DNA of 64,000 bases from Thauera linaloolentis 47Lol = DSM 12138. GTDB lineage: Bacteria; Pseudomonadota; Gammaproteobacteria; Burkholderiales; Rhodocyclaceae. Positions 32,271-41,963 of this stretch are shown here, piece by piece. Every line of letters starts with the position of its first letter. The first letter of the stretch is position 1. The position numbers and the translations under genes are program-made. The notes beneath the pieces are model-generated. The model was not told the origin of the DNA, ran no database searches, and saw only the letters and a list, made by a program, of their open reading frames with translations. Location: the NCBI RefSeq assembly GCF_000310205.1, contig NZ_AMXE01000002.1:1-64000 (forward strand). The letters are read 5' to 3'.

Positions 32271-34754
32271 ATGAACACGGTCCGACCTTTCCACCCCTCG
32301 CACCACCAATCCCGCCCGCTGCGCCCGGCGGCGCCCGATCACGCGGCCGCTTTCCGCCTGCATGCACTGGCCCTGGGCTGCGTCATTGCGCTGGGTACGC
32401 TGGCCATTGCGCCGCCCGCGCATGCGCAACAGAACGGCGGCACCGAAGCCCGGGCGGTGCTGGCCTTCGACCAGCCCGCGCAGCCGCTTGGCGAAGCCAT
32501 CAACGCCCTGGCACGCCACGCCCGCGTACAAATCGTCTTTGCCGCCTCGGCCACCGAAGGCTTCACCGCCCCCGCCCTGCGCGGCAGCTACACGCCCCGC
32601 CAGGCGCTCGACCGGCTGCTGGCCGGTAGCGGGCTGGTCGCCACGCATGCGGGCGGCTCGTTCATCATCCAGACCCGGCCCCACGCCCCTGAGGCCACGC
32701 TCAAGGCAGTGACGGTCAGCGCCCAGCACGACCGCAGCGGCACGACCGAAGGCACCGGCAGCTACACTCAGCGCGGCCCGAGCGGCACCGCCACCGGCCT
32801 GGCGCTGAGCCTGCGCGAGACGCCGCAATCGGTCAGTGTGATGACGCGCCAGCGCATGGACGACTTCAAGCTGGAGACGCTCACCGACGTGCTGGAGCAG
32901 GCGCCCGGCGTCACGGTGAGCCGGCAGAACGACATGACGACCTTCAACGTGCGCGGTGCCACCGTCAACCTGCAGACCGACGGCGCGCGCCGGACCAGCG
33001 CCGGCTGGGGCTGGAACACCCACATCGTGCACACCCTCGACGATCTGGCCGAAATCGACCGCGTCGAGGTCCTCAAGGGATCTTCCGGCCTGATCAACGG
33101 CGACGGTGCCTATGGCGCCACCGTCAACCTGATCCGCAAGCGCCCGACGCGTGAGTTCCAGGCCAGCGTCACGGCCGGCGCCGGCAGCTGGGACAACTAT
33201 CGTCTCGACACGGATGTCGGCGGACCGCTGAATGCCGACGCCAGCCTGCGCGGGCGGCTGGTAGCGGCGCACAAGGAAAGCAAGACCTTCAACGGCAAGG
33301 AAACCGACAGCTCGATGCTGTACGGCACGCTGGAGTACGACCTGGGCCCCGATACCCTGGCGAGCGCCGGCCTCACCTGGCGCCAGCGCGAGCAGCGCGG
33401 CGCCGGCGGCACCACGCCGATCCAGGGCTTCGACGGCAACGGCAACGCGGTGCCGCGCATGGCCCGCGACTACAACATCGGCGCACCCTGGGCCGGCTAC
33501 GAGCAGGATTCGCTCAACGCCTTCGCCCGCCTCGAACACCGCTTCGCCAACGGCTGGACGGGCAAGCTGCAAATCACCCACGACGGCATCGAAACCCCCA
33601 AGATGCACATCGGCTCGCTGCGCTACGCCCTGCCCGCGGTGACCGGCCAATTCGGGCTGTACAAGGACATCGAGTCGCGCGACCAAAGCCTCATCGTCGA
33701 TCTGCAAGGCCCCTTCCAACTCTTTGGCCGCGAGCACAAGCTGCTGCTCGGCGCCGGTGCGTCCCGCAGCCGCACCACCTTGCTGCGCGGCGGCCCCCCC
33801 GACGCCGCGCTACCGCCAGGTGTCGAGTATGCCCAGGGCGGCAGTGTGATTCCGCAACCCGACGATGCCTTGTCGACCTACTCGAACGACAAATTCAGCA
33901 GCAAACGGCGTTATCTCTACGCCGCCAGCCAGCTTTCGCTGGCCGACCCGGTCAAGCTGATCGTCGGCACCCGCGTCAGCAACTACGAACAGAAGGACGT
34001 CACCGACATCGGCTGGTACAACTACGATCTGAACGAAAAGGGTGTGGTCACGCCATACGCCGGACTGGTGGTGGACGTGGCCAGGGACATCTCCGTCTAC
34101 GCCAGCTACGCCAGCATCTACCAGGTGCAGAGCGCCAAGGACGCCAACGAACGCACCCTGGACCCGGAAGAAGGGCTGACCTATGAAGTCGGCGCCAAGG
34201 GCGAGTTCTTCGACAAGCGCCTGAACGCCAGCGCCAGCTACTTCTGGATGCGCACCGACAACACGGCCGAGGAGATCGGCCTCAACGACCGGGGGGACTC
34301 CATCTACCGGGCGGTCATGGGCACCATCCGGCGCGGCTACGAACTGGAACTGTCCGGCGAACTGGCGCGCGGCTGGCAGGCCCAGGGCAGCTACGTGCAG
34401 AACAGCAGCGACCTGGACAGTTCCAGCGCCACACCCAAGCACCAGTTCAAGCTGGGCAGCACCTGGCAATTCACCGGCGGCGCGCTGCGCGGCCTGACGG
34501 TAGGCGCCGCCACGCGCTGGCAGAGCGCCATCTCCGTCCAGCGCGGCAACGCCAGGCTCGGCCAGGATGCCTACTGGCTGCTCGACCTGATGGCACGCTA
34601 CCAGATCGACGAGCGGCTGAGCATCAGCGCCAATCTCAACAACGCGCTCGACAAGAAGTACTTCGCCGGGGTCACCAACTTCAACGCCCAGGGGCTGTTC
34701 TACACCTGGGGCGCGCCGCGCAGCTTCACCGCAAGCCTGCGCTACGATTTCTGA
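32271..34754 (+). CDS. C4 TonB-dependent siderophore receptor with STN domain
   Basis: This 827-residue receptor starts at the ATG at 32271 (AGGAG 6-10 bases upstream), has a long signal region (to about 52, PPAHA), an STN domain (about 60-130), a TonB-box-like TLKAVTVSA, a plug (SLRETPQSVSVMTRQRMDD) and a barrel ending in LRYDF. It has no Cys pair in the late loop, which sets it with C5 and C6 and apart from C1, C2, C3, C7 and C8. The frame is open some 830 bases further upstream, but that overlaps FecR and is not real. Confidence 0.92.
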   Translation: MNTVRPFHPSHHQSRPLRPAAPDHAAAFRLHALALGCVIALGTLAIAPPAHAQQNGGTEARAVLAFDQPAQPLGEAINALARHARVQIVFAASATEGFTAPALRGSYTPRQALDRLLAGSGLVATHAGGSFIIQTRPHAPEATLKAVTVSAQHDRSGTTEGTGSYTQRGPSGTATGLALSLRETPQSVSVMTRQRMDDFKLETLTDVLEQAPGVTVSRQNDMTTFNVRGATVNLQTDGARRTSAGWGWNTHIVHTLDDLAEIDRVEVLKGSSGLINGDGAYGATVNLIRKRPTREFQASVTAGAGSWDNYRLDTDVGGPLNADASLRGRLVAAHKESKTFNGKETDSSMLYGTLEYDLGPDTLASAGLTWRQREQRGAGGTTPIQGFDGNGNAVPRMARDYNIGAPWAGYEQDSLNAFARLEHRFANGWTGKLQITHDGIETPKMHIGSLRYALPAVTGQFGLYKDIESRDQSLIVDLQGPFQLFGREHKLLLGAGASRSRTTLLRGGPPDAALPPGVEYAQGGSVIPQPDDALSTYSNDKFSSKRRYLYAASQLSLADPVKLIVGTRVSNYEQKDVTDIGWYNYDLNEKGVVTPYAGLVVDVARDISVYASYASIYQVQSAKDANERTLDPEEGLTYEVGAKGEFFDKRLNASASYFWMRTDNTAEEIGLNDRGDSIYRAVMGTIRRGYELELSGELARGWQAQGSYVQNSSDLDSSSATPKHQFKLGSTWQFTGGALRGLTVGAATRWQSAISVQRGNARLGQDAYWLLDLMARYQIDERLSISANLNNALDKKYFAGVTNFNAQGLFYTWGAPRSFTASLRYDF

Positions 34755-34775
34755 TGCGCTTGCCGAGGAGCATCC

Positions 34776-34799
34776 CGGCGCGCGATTTTCCGCGCGCCG
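34776..34799 (+). terminator. Hairpin after the C4 receptor
   Basis: A perfect 9-bp stem (CGGCGCGCG/CGCGCGCCG) has the loop ATTTTC; no T-run follows. A second perfect 10-bp hairpin lies at 34839-34861. Confidence 0.5.
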
Positions 34800-34838
34800 C
34801 CAAACGCGGCACCCAACCCGGGCAGCAGAAATCTGCCA

Positions 34839-34861
34839 GCGGCACCTCTTCGAGGTGCCGC
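34839..34861. terminator. Second hairpin between C4 and the FyuA-like gene
   Basis: GCGGCACCTC-TTC-GAGGTGCCGC is a perfect 10-bp stem. The rest of the 34755-35138 gap holds only weak open frames (34910-35113) without a ribosome-binding site or recognisable domain. Confidence 0.45.
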
Positions 34862-35138
34862 ATTTCGCCGGACTACGGCGAAGCTTGATACGGCAGGCTT
34901 ATCAATGATTTAGTCGCATTCAGCATGTGCCGGAGCTTTCCGATGCTCCCGAACGGCAAGGCCACCCACCTCATCAGCGACGAGAACATGGGCAAGCCGC
35001 TCCGGCAGCTCGACAAGATCGACACCGAGGGGCTGGAGAGCCACGTCATCGCCTTGGCGATTCACCTGCAATTCGAGTTTTTCACGTTGTACCGGATTCA
35101 GGTCATACGTCACGCTGAACAGCTTCTCCCCTCGTGCA

Positions 35139-37355
35139 TCAATACATGTATGTCGCTGTCAGCCCCACGGTCCGGCCCGATGCCACTTGGGCAAAATTGC
35201 CAGTCGCTCCGTAGGAGAAACCATAGGTCCGGTAGTCCTTGTCGGTCAGGTTCTTCGCATGGAGCATCAATTCCAGGTCGCTGGTCGGACTCCAGGCCAG
35301 CCCGGCATCGACCACGGTGTAGGCGTTCTGGCGCAGGGTATTGGCGCTGTCGAAGTAATGTGCTCCGGTCCGGCGCACTGACAGTTGCGGCCGCAGTACG
35401 GTATCACCCACCCGCACATTGCCCTTGGCACCCAGGGTCAAGCCATAGCGGGGAGTCATCGGCACGTCGTTGTGCTTGCAGCCGGTGCAGGCACTGGAAT
35501 CCTCGAAGCGGCGGAAAGTGGCGTCATTCACAAACCCTCCGGCACTCAGCGTCCACTGCCGGGTGACATCCCATTCTGTGTTGAACTCCACGCCCACCGA
35601 ACGGGTATCGCCGACATTACGCAAGGTCTGGTTGCCCATATCGCCATCGCCATAGAGCTGCACATCCCTGCTGTCCACACGGTACAGGGCCATGCTGGCG
35701 CGCACCGCATCACCGCTAAAGCGCACGCCCGCCTCATAGCTGATCGAGCGTTCTCGGCCATAACCCTTGGCATCGTCCACGCTGGATGGCGCCAGGTTGT
35801 AGCCCAACGGCTTGTAGCCCTGAGCCACGTTGATATAGCCGCGCCATTGCGGCGCGAACTGATAACCCGCAGCGATATGACCAAGCCAGGTGTTCTGGCT
35901 CGATGACGCCTGGCCCTGGAAGCCATTGCCCATCTGTTCGCCTTCGAAGCGGGTTCTGGCTTCATCACGGGTGAATCGCAGGCCGGTCGTGACATCCGCC
36001 TTGGGGGTAAGGTGCCAGGTCACGTCACCGTATGCAGCCAGGGACTCGGTGCGGTTGGTCGATGCGGAATCCACCACCCGGTAGAAGCTGGGCACCACCA
36101 TGTCGAACTGGTAGCCCCGCGACATATCCACTTCCTGGCGGTACAGGCCGAACACGGCATCCCAAGCGCGTGAAGAGACGCCACCAGTCTCATCCACCCG
36201 TGTCGACAGGCGCACTTCCTGGGTATTCTGTTTCCAGTGCTCGGAGAACTGCGGGAAATAAATGTCGATCGGCCAGTGCCGTGACGTATGCACGCGCTGG
36301 CTGCTGGCAATCACGTTCAGACGCCACTGGCCGAAATCGTACTGCCCATTGGCAGCAAAGCTGTTGGCGCAACGCTTCTGGTAGTAATCCCGGTAGGCTT
36401 CCGGCAGATTCGGCGACACATAGGCCCTGCGGGACTTGTAGTCGTCGAACAGCGTATAGACCTCCTGGTCGCCCGTTGCACAATCTCGCCCGCCACTCAG
36501 GCCCAGCTCCCATGGGCTGCCGGTCGGTGCCAAACGCAGCTTGACGTTGCCGGCCCGAGAGCGCACGCCACCCAGCTTGTCGCTGCCGATGACATCGCTG
36601 CGAATATCCCCATTGACGTCATTGCCCAACAGCGACACCGAGCCATAGAGCAGATCCTCGACCAGCAGCCCGGATCCCTCGGCCTGCAACTGGTAGCCAT
36701 CGCGGCTCGATACCCCGGCGCGGGCGGCAAACTGCGCGGTATTGTCCGGCTTGTGAGAAACAATATTGAGGACGCCGCCCTGAGCGCTCTTGCCATACAG
36801 CGTACCTTGCGGCCCTTTGAGCAGTTCCACCTGCTCGATGCCCAGTAATGACTGGGCGGCAAAGTTCGGCAGTTGCGGTACGCCATCCACATACACCGTC
36901 AGGGCCGGGTTGTAGAAATCCTGCGCCGAAGTCACCCCGCGCAGTGTGATGATCGGGAACAGGAACGTCGCGCTATGCGACATGTACAGCTCGGGAAAGA
37001 CCCGATCCAGTTCCATGGTCGAACTTACCTGGGCATCATCCAGGGTCAGGCGATCAACCACACCGGCGGCGCCATTGAGTTGATCCAGGGTTTCACCACG
37101 CTTGCTGGCTGACACCACGACAGGAGCAAGCGTGCTCACGTCATGTACATCTCGTGCGGCAAAGGCATCAGACTCCTGAGCCTGCGCATGCAGCGGGCCT
37201 AGGGTCAGTGCAACGGCCAGGCACACCTGGCGGACTTGCAGGGCAGGCCTCACCCATGCGCCTGAATGTTCCACCGCCACGCCTGCTGACGCTGTGCTGC
37301 TGCGATTGTCGCGTGTCGTGATGTCCTTGCTCCCTCCGTGTGTGTGCCGCTTCAT
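35139..37355 (-). CDS. fyuA: FyuA-like TonB-dependent receptor (yersiniabactin type)
   Basis: This 738-residue receptor has a signal peptide (to AQA) and no STN domain; instead the TonB-box-like STLAPVVVSASKR follows directly. The plug has the short FyuA style (ITLRGVTSAQDFYNPALTVY, then LLKGPQGTLYGKSAQGGVLN) and the barrel ends TATYMY. Lack of STN fits AraC rather than sigma control. I use the ATG at 37355 (GAAGGTGG upstream) rather than a TTG 15 bases earlier. It lies downstream of the YbtA-like regulator on the same strand, and the uptake permease genes are divergent. The substrate, a yersiniabactin/pyochelin-like thiazoline siderophore, is inferred from family and neighbours. Confidence 0.85.
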   Translation of the reverse strand: MKRHTHGGSKDITTRDNRSSTASAGVAVEHSGAWVRPALQVRQVCLAVALTLGPLHAQAQESDAFAARDVHDVSTLAPVVVSASKRGETLDQLNGAAGVVDRLTLDDAQVSSTMELDRVFPELYMSHSATFLFPIITLRGVTSAQDFYNPALTVYVDGVPQLPNFAAQSLLGIEQVELLKGPQGTLYGKSAQGGVLNIVSHKPDNTAQFAARAGVSSRDGYQLQAEGSGLLVEDLLYGSVSLLGNDVNGDIRSDVIGSDKLGGVRSRAGNVKLRLAPTGSPWELGLSGGRDCATGDQEVYTLFDDYKSRRAYVSPNLPEAYRDYYQKRCANSFAANGQYDFGQWRLNVIASSQRVHTSRHWPIDIYFPQFSEHWKQNTQEVRLSTRVDETGGVSSRAWDAVFGLYRQEVDMSRGYQFDMVVPSFYRVVDSASTNRTESLAAYGDVTWHLTPKADVTTGLRFTRDEARTRFEGEQMGNGFQGQASSSQNTWLGHIAAGYQFAPQWRGYINVAQGYKPLGYNLAPSSVDDAKGYGRERSISYEAGVRFSGDAVRASMALYRVDSRDVQLYGDGDMGNQTLRNVGDTRSVGVEFNTEWDVTRQWTLSAGGFVNDATFRRFEDSSACTGCKHNDVPMTPRYGLTLGAKGNVRVGDTVLRPQLSVRRTGAHYFDSANTLRQNAYTVVDAGLAWSPTSDLELMLHAKNLTDKDYRTYGFSYGATGNFAQVASGRTVGLTATYMY

Positions 37356-37558
37356 CTGAACCACCTTCAATCAATAATAAAAATACGAATGAGATGTAGT
37401 CATAAATGAGCTCACAACTACCCCCTGCCAATAGCACTGCGCCGCTTCCTGCCCGGCTGCCCGATACCACGTCCACAACGCAGGCGTGTTCGGAAAAGAC
37501 CGTGATGGAAACTGACACAGTGACCAAACAGGGGAATGATCACGAAAGCACGCCAGAG

Positions 37559-37596
37559 CCGCTAACGATTTACGGCAAGAACTTGACGATTCGGGA
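37559..37596 (-). promoter_or_regulatory. Predicted YbtA-like (AraC) operator upstream of the FyuA-like gene
   Basis: On the minus strand the element reads TCCCGAA...CGTCAAG...CCGTAAATCGTTAGCG. It matches the element at 38744-38782 over about 38 bases, including CCGTAAAYCRTTAGCG. It points at the receptor gene, 200 bases away. The 37356-37722 gap shows no gene. Confidence 0.6.
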
Positions 37597-37722
37597 ATAT
37601 TTTGCGTACCCGCATCCTCAGGCTTGCTGCGCTACAGGCTGGCCTGCAGATCGGCCAATGTTTCGCGCTTACCGGGGGTGGTATTGGTGGACGTGGGCAT
37701 GGGGCAATCTCCTGACATTGCG

Positions 37723-38736
37723 TCAATTGCAGCCAGACGTACTGTCAATGTCATTACGCCTTGGCGAATGCCCCAGCGCGCACTGCTTGGGCGAGATGCC
37801 GGTATGGCTGCGGAACACCCGGCTGAAGTGGCTGAGGCTGGCAAAGCCACAACTGGCAGCGGTTTCGGTAACGTTGGTGCCGCATTGCAGCAGCGCGACC
37901 GCGGCATCCAGGCGGATGCGGGTCAGGCAAGTGTGCACCGTGCAAGCGAACAAGGCCTGAAAACCCGATTGCAGGCGTTTTTCGTTCAGGCCTACGGCGC
38001 GCGCCAGGGATTGCACGCTCCAGTCCTGATCGTAGCCTTGCTCCAGCAGCAGGCGGGCTTCCAGCAGACGGGAGCGGTCAGCAGGCACCGGCAGCGGTGT
38101 TTGCCGGGGCGCCAGACTGTCACGGAGGAAGCAGGCAATGGCTTCAAATGCCTTGCCACGCAAGTAGATATCTCGCGAGATGCAGGGGCCGGGGCTGGCG
38201 CAGCCATAACCCAGTAAATCACTGGCGACACGTTGCAGGCTGCTGGATGCGGGCGTGACCTTGAGCAGTGCGCAAGTGCCACGCGGTTCGTCCGTGCCAC
38301 CGCAAAGCCGGTGGCGCAGGTCATCCATATGCAGCCCGGTGAGGTCTTCCAGGGCGGTTTGTGGAATGTGGATGCTGAGCATGCGGAACGCGCCATCGGC
38401 CTTGGCGTCAAGCACATCCCACCCGGCTGCGGGCTGGGCAGCGGCCATCAGGATGGTCGAGCCTGCCTGGGCGTTGAGTGACGCGCCCTGATCAAAGGCG
38501 GTCTGGAGGCGACCTTCAAGCAGGATGTTGAGACTGAAGGCGGCCGGGCCTTCGGCCTCGAAAGCCCATTCACGACGGGGCCGTCCCTGGATGCAGTTGA
38601 TGTGCAGCCCTTCGCAGGGGCGATACATGTGCATGGCGTGGCGCCAGTCTTCCTGTACGCCTGCCAGCCCTTTCGCTTCGATGGTTCCAGGGTCAAGGGC
38701 AGGCTGACCCGAGGCCTTTGCGGTCACTCCCGCCAT
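37723..38736 (-). CDS. YbtA/PchR-like AraC-family regulator
   Basis: This 337-residue regulator has an N-terminal siderophore-sensing type domain and a C-terminal AraC DNA-binding domain (about 235-325: WSVQSLARAVGLNEKRLQSG and TETAASCGFASLSHFSRVF). YbtA and PchR activate uptake genes when bound to their siderophore. The gene lies upstream of the FyuA-like gene on the same strand and is divergent from the MFS-ABC operon, as expected for local control. The predicted operator at 38744 adjoins its own start codon, so autoregulation is likely. Confidence 0.88.
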   Translation of the reverse strand: MAGVTAKASGQPALDPGTIEAKGLAGVQEDWRHAMHMYRPCEGLHINCIQGRPRREWAFEAEGPAAFSLNILLEGRLQTAFDQGASLNAQAGSTILMAAAQPAAGWDVLDAKADGAFRMLSIHIPQTALEDLTGLHMDDLRHRLCGGTDEPRGTCALLKVTPASSSLQRVASDLLGYGCASPGPCISRDIYLRGKAFEAIACFLRDSLAPRQTPLPVPADRSRLLEARLLLEQGYDQDWSVQSLARAVGLNEKRLQSGFQALFACTVHTCLTRIRLDAAVALLQCGTNVTETAASCGFASLSHFSRVFRSHTGISPKQCALGHSPRRNDIDSTSGCN

Positions 38737-38743
38737 GAATTTT

Positions 38744-38782
38744 TCCTGAAAACATCAAATTTTTTCCGTAAACCATTAGCGC
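38744..38782 (+). promoter_or_regulatory. Predicted YbtA-like (AraC) operator for the MFS-ABC operon
   Basis: TCCTGAAAACATCAAA followed by CCGTAAACCATTAGCGC recurs upstream of the FyuA-like gene. It lies 8 bases from the regulator start and about 140 bases before the MFS start, reading towards the MFS gene. Confidence 0.6.
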
Positions 38783-38798
38783 AATATGCGCAACAACG

Positions 38799-38819
38799 GA
38801 AATGATATTCGTTCTCAAC
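38799..38819. promoter_or_regulatory. Fur-box-like site in the regulator/MFS divergent region
   Basis: GGAAATGATATTCGTTCTCAA is a good Fur-box match adjacent to the predicted AraC operator, which implies joint iron and siderophore control. Confidence 0.7.
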
Positions 38820-38919
38820 AATTCTCGCTGATTCCTGCCGTACCGGCAAGACGCAAATCGGCAATCGAGAATGACCCGAACCCTGAACGAGAAGGCCCTG
38901 GTGCCGTGGATTGCCTGAA

Positions 38920-40185
38920 ATGTCGAATGCTTCCCACCTGCTGTCACGCCTGAGCGCCTGGCGCGTTCTGCCCGCCATTGCCGGCATCTACATCAGCCAG
39001 ACGGTCATCACCGCGCTGACCACGCAGGCGCTGCCTTCGCTGCTGCGCGATGCCGGTGCTTCGCTGCAGGTGGCGGGGCTGACCGCGCTGCTGTGGATTC
39101 CCTGGGGTATTCGCTTTCTGTGGTCGCCTGCGGTGGAACGCTGGCGCTTGCCTGCCGGACGGCTGGAGCGACGTTCGCGCACACTGGTGCTGGCCGGGCA
39201 ATGGCTGATCGCTGCCGTATTGCTGCTGCTGGGTGTGGCGGCACTGAACGGGTATTTGTCGCTGGCAGACCATGCCGGGTGGATTCTGGGCGGGCTGCTG
39301 GCGGCGGCGCTGGTGGCGGCAACGACGGACGTGGCCAGCGATGGCTTTACGGTCGAGCAACTTGCTGCGCAGCAGCGCGGCTGGGGCAATGTGGCGCAGG
39401 TAGGCGGCAGCTATGTGGGCGCCATGATCGGGGCCGGTGGCTTTCTGTTGGTGGCCGGAACACTGGGCTGGCCGCAGGCGCTGTTGGCAGCGGCCCTGGC
39501 GATCGTTCTGTTGAGCGTGCCCATGCTGCTGTTGCGCGAACCGCCGCGTGATGCGGCGCTGGCGGTGGATCACCGCCCCGCCCTGCTGCATGCCTTGCGC
39601 CGCCCGGAGGTGCGTACGGGGCTGCTGTTGATGCTGTTGTCGAGCATCGGCGTGCGCTTGACGCTGGGCATGTTCGGCCCCTTCCTGCTGGACAAGGGCT
39701 TGAGCCTTGAGCAACTGGGCTGGTTGTTCGGTTCGCTGCATATCGGCGCGGGGCTGAGCGGGGCCGTCCTGGGCGGCGTGCTGGTGCGCGCTGTATCCGG
39801 CTGGCGAGCGGTATGGATTGCCGTCAGCCTGAAGGCCTGCGTATTGCTGGCACTGACCCTGGCGGCACCTACGGCATCCTTGACGGTGTTGATGGTGCTG
39901 GTGGGGCTGATGTTTGCCGCATTGGGTTTTGTCTGGGTGGCCTTGTACTCGGCGCTGATGGGGCTGACCTCACCCTTGCAGTCCGGGGTGGATTTCACCG
40001 TGTTCCAGAGCGCCGATGCGCTGCTGGCCATGGCGGGCGGCGTGGCCGGTGGCTGGCTGTCGCAGCATCTGGGCTACAACGTGTGCTTCGCGCTGGCGGC
40101 GGCATCGGCCGTGGTGGCGGTGTTTGTCGTGCGGCACAAGGCGCCGGCGCTGGATGCCATGGCAACGAGGCAGGCCGCAGCATGA
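38920..40185 (+). CDS. YbtX/RhtX/FptX-like MFS siderophore transporter
   Basis: This protein of about 421 residues has twelve hydrophobic helices and the MFS layout with a central loop (LLREPPRDAALAVDHRP). Early motifs such as TTQALPSLLRDAGAS and IPWGIRFLWSPAVERW fit the RhtX/FptX/YbtX group of siderophore permeases. The ATG at 38920 is preferred over a TTG at 38911. Its stop overlaps the next ATG (ATGA), so it leads a three-gene operon. Confidence 0.85.
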   Translation: MSNASHLLSRLSAWRVLPAIAGIYISQTVITALTTQALPSLLRDAGASLQVAGLTALLWIPWGIRFLWSPAVERWRLPAGRLERRSRTLVLAGQWLIAAVLLLLGVAALNGYLSLADHAGWILGGLLAAALVAATTDVASDGFTVEQLAAQQRGWGNVAQVGGSYVGAMIGAGGFLLVAGTLGWPQALLAAALAIVLLSVPMLLLREPPRDAALAVDHRPALLHALRRPEVRTGLLLMLLSSIGVRLTLGMFGPFLLDKGLSLEQLGWLFGSLHIGAGLSGAVLGGVLVRAVSGWRAVWIAVSLKACVLLALTLAAPTASLTVLMVLVGLMFAALGFVWVALYSALMGLTSPLQSGVDFTVFQSADALLAMAGGVAGGWLSQHLGYNVCFALAAASAVVAVFVVRHKAPALDAMATRQAAA

Positions 40186-41963
40186 GCGCAAGCCGTCAAC
40201 AAACCGTGCCGGGGCCATGGGCCATCATGCGCCCGGTGCGCGGGCAGATCCGCGTTGCCATGCTGTTGTCCGCCCTGGCAGCCACTGCCTCATTGGGTGC
40301 ATTGTGCGCCCTGGCATGGACCGTACACGCCTTGCTGATGGTGGCGGGTCAATGGCCCTGGCCGGCCCTGCTGCTGGCGGCGGCGCTGACGGTGCTGGCC
40401 TATGTGTTGCGGCTGACGGCGTTCAACCAGTCGCACTTTGCCGCCTTCAAGTTGGAAACGCGCTTGCGCAGCGCGCTGTCGGAACACCTGGCACGGGTGC
40501 CGCTGGGCTATGTGCAGCAGGCCGGCTCGGGTGCCTTGACCAAGGTGATGATGGATGACGTAAAGGCGCTGCATGTGTTCGTGGCCGACAGCACGCCGCT
40601 GTATGCGCGGGCCTATGTGTCGCCGGTGCTGACCTTCGCCTTGCTGTTCTGGCTGGATTGGCGGCTGGCGCTGGCCGCCACGGCGGTGCTGGCCGTCGGC
40701 ATGGCGGTAGTGTCGCCGGCAACGCGCGGCAGCAGCGCGATGATGCAGCAGTACAACGCGGCGGGCGAGAACGTCAGCCGCGCGGTGGTCGAATACGTAC
40801 AGGCCATGCCGGTGGTGCGCACCTTCGATATCGGCACCATGACCTTCGGCCGCTATCAGCGGGCACTGGAGGCTTACCGCGACGTGGTGACACGCTGGTA
40901 TCGCATGGCAGGCGTGTCATCGCGGCTGTCGCAGATCATCCTCAGCCCGCTGCCCACGCTGGCCGTGCTGGCGTGGCTGGGCGCCTGGCTGCTGACGCAC
41001 GATACGCTGAATGCCGCCACTTGGCTGGCGGTGTTGCTGGTGGGCACCGGCATGGCGGAGTCGCTGCTGCCGATGGTGTCGCTCAAGCATCTGGTCGGCA
41101 AGACGCAAATGAGCATTCACCGCATCCATCAAGTGCTGGCGGAGCCGCCTCTGCCCATGCCGGATGAAGCCGCTGCCAGACCGCCCAAGGATGGCAGCGT
41201 GCGTTTTGAACAGGTGGGCTTTCGCTACACGGCCGATGGGCCGATGGCGCTGGAAGACGTGAGCTTTGAGGTGCCACAGGGCAGCGTGACGGCGCTGGTT
41301 GGGCCGTCCGGCGCGGGCAAGACCACGGTGGCGCGGCTGATCCCGCGCTTCTGGGATGTCAGTGCCGGGCGCATTCTGGTGGGCGGCGTGGATGTACGGC
41401 AGATGCTGCCCACCATGCTGATGCAGCAGGTAGCCTTCGTATTCCAGGACACCTTTCTGTTTGCCGACACCATCGCCAACAACATTCGGCTGGGACTGTC
41501 GGGCGCAAAAATGGATGAGGTGATGGCCGCCGCCAAAGCCGCCCAGGCACACGACTTCATCATGGCCTTGCCGCAGGGCTACGACACGCAGGCCGGGGAA
41601 CGCGGCCTGTTCCTGTCCGGTGGGCAGCGCCAGCGCATCACCATTGCACGGGCCATTCTGCAGAACCGGCCCATTCTGGTGCTGGACGAAGCCACCGCCT
41701 TTGCCGACCCGGAAAACGAGGCCGCATTGGTGGCGGCGTTGTCGAACCTGATGCGCGACAAGACGGTGCTGATGGTAGCGCACCGGCTATCCACCATCCG
41801 CGATGCCGACCAGATTCTGGTATTCGACCGGGGCCGGCTGGCCGAGCGCGGCAAACACGATGCACTGGTGGCGCAAGACGGCGTGTATGCCCGGCTGTGG
41901 CGCAACTATGAAACAGCCCGGGACTGGGCACTGACGGCAGGCAAGACAGGAGGGCAGGCATGA
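40182..41963 (+). CDS. ybtP: YbtP-like ABC half-transporter (inner-membrane siderophore import)
   Basis: This 593-residue protein has an exporter-fold transmembrane domain (about 1-320) and a nucleotide-binding domain with Walker A GPSGAGKTT (about 373-381), signature LSGGQRQR (about 478), Walker B ILVLDEATAF and the switch AHRLST. The D-loop reads ATAFADPENE instead of the usual TSALD, a feature I associate with the YbtP/IrtA type. In the known systems YbtP and YbtQ form a heterodimer that imports the ferric siderophore despite the exporter fold. Confidence 0.87.
   Translation: MSASRQQTVPGPWAIMRPVRGQIRVAMLLSALAATASLGALCALAWTVHALLMVAGQWPWPALLLAAALTVLAYVLRLTAFNQSHFAAFKLETRLRSALSEHLARVPLGYVQQAGSGALTKVMMDDVKALHVFVADSTPLYARAYVSPVLTFALLFWLDWRLALAATAVLAVGMAVVSPATRGSSAMMQQYNAAGENVSRAVVEYVQAMPVVRTFDIGTMTFGRYQRALEAYRDVVTRWYRMAGVSSRLSQIILSPLPTLAVLAWLGAWLLTHDTLNAATWLAVLLVGTGMAESLLPMVSLKHLVGKTQMSIHRIHQVLAEPPLPMPDEAAARPPKDGSVRFEQVGFRYTADGPMALEDVSFEVPQGSVTALVGPSGAGKTTVARLIPRFWDVSAGRILVGGVDVRQMLPTMLMQQVAFVFQDTFLFADTIANNIRLGLSGAKMDEVMAAAKAAQAHDFIMALPQGYDTQAGERGLFLSGGQRQRITIARAILQNRPILVLDEATAFADPENEAALVAALSNLMRDKTVLMVAHRLSTIRDADQILVFDRGRLAERGKHDALVAQDGVYARLWRNYETARDWALTAGKTGGQA

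Noticed and set aside
34910-35138. Open frames between C4 and the FyuA-like gene
   Set aside because: Neither strand shows a recognisable domain or ribosome-binding site. The plus-strand frame runs antisense into the receptor gene.
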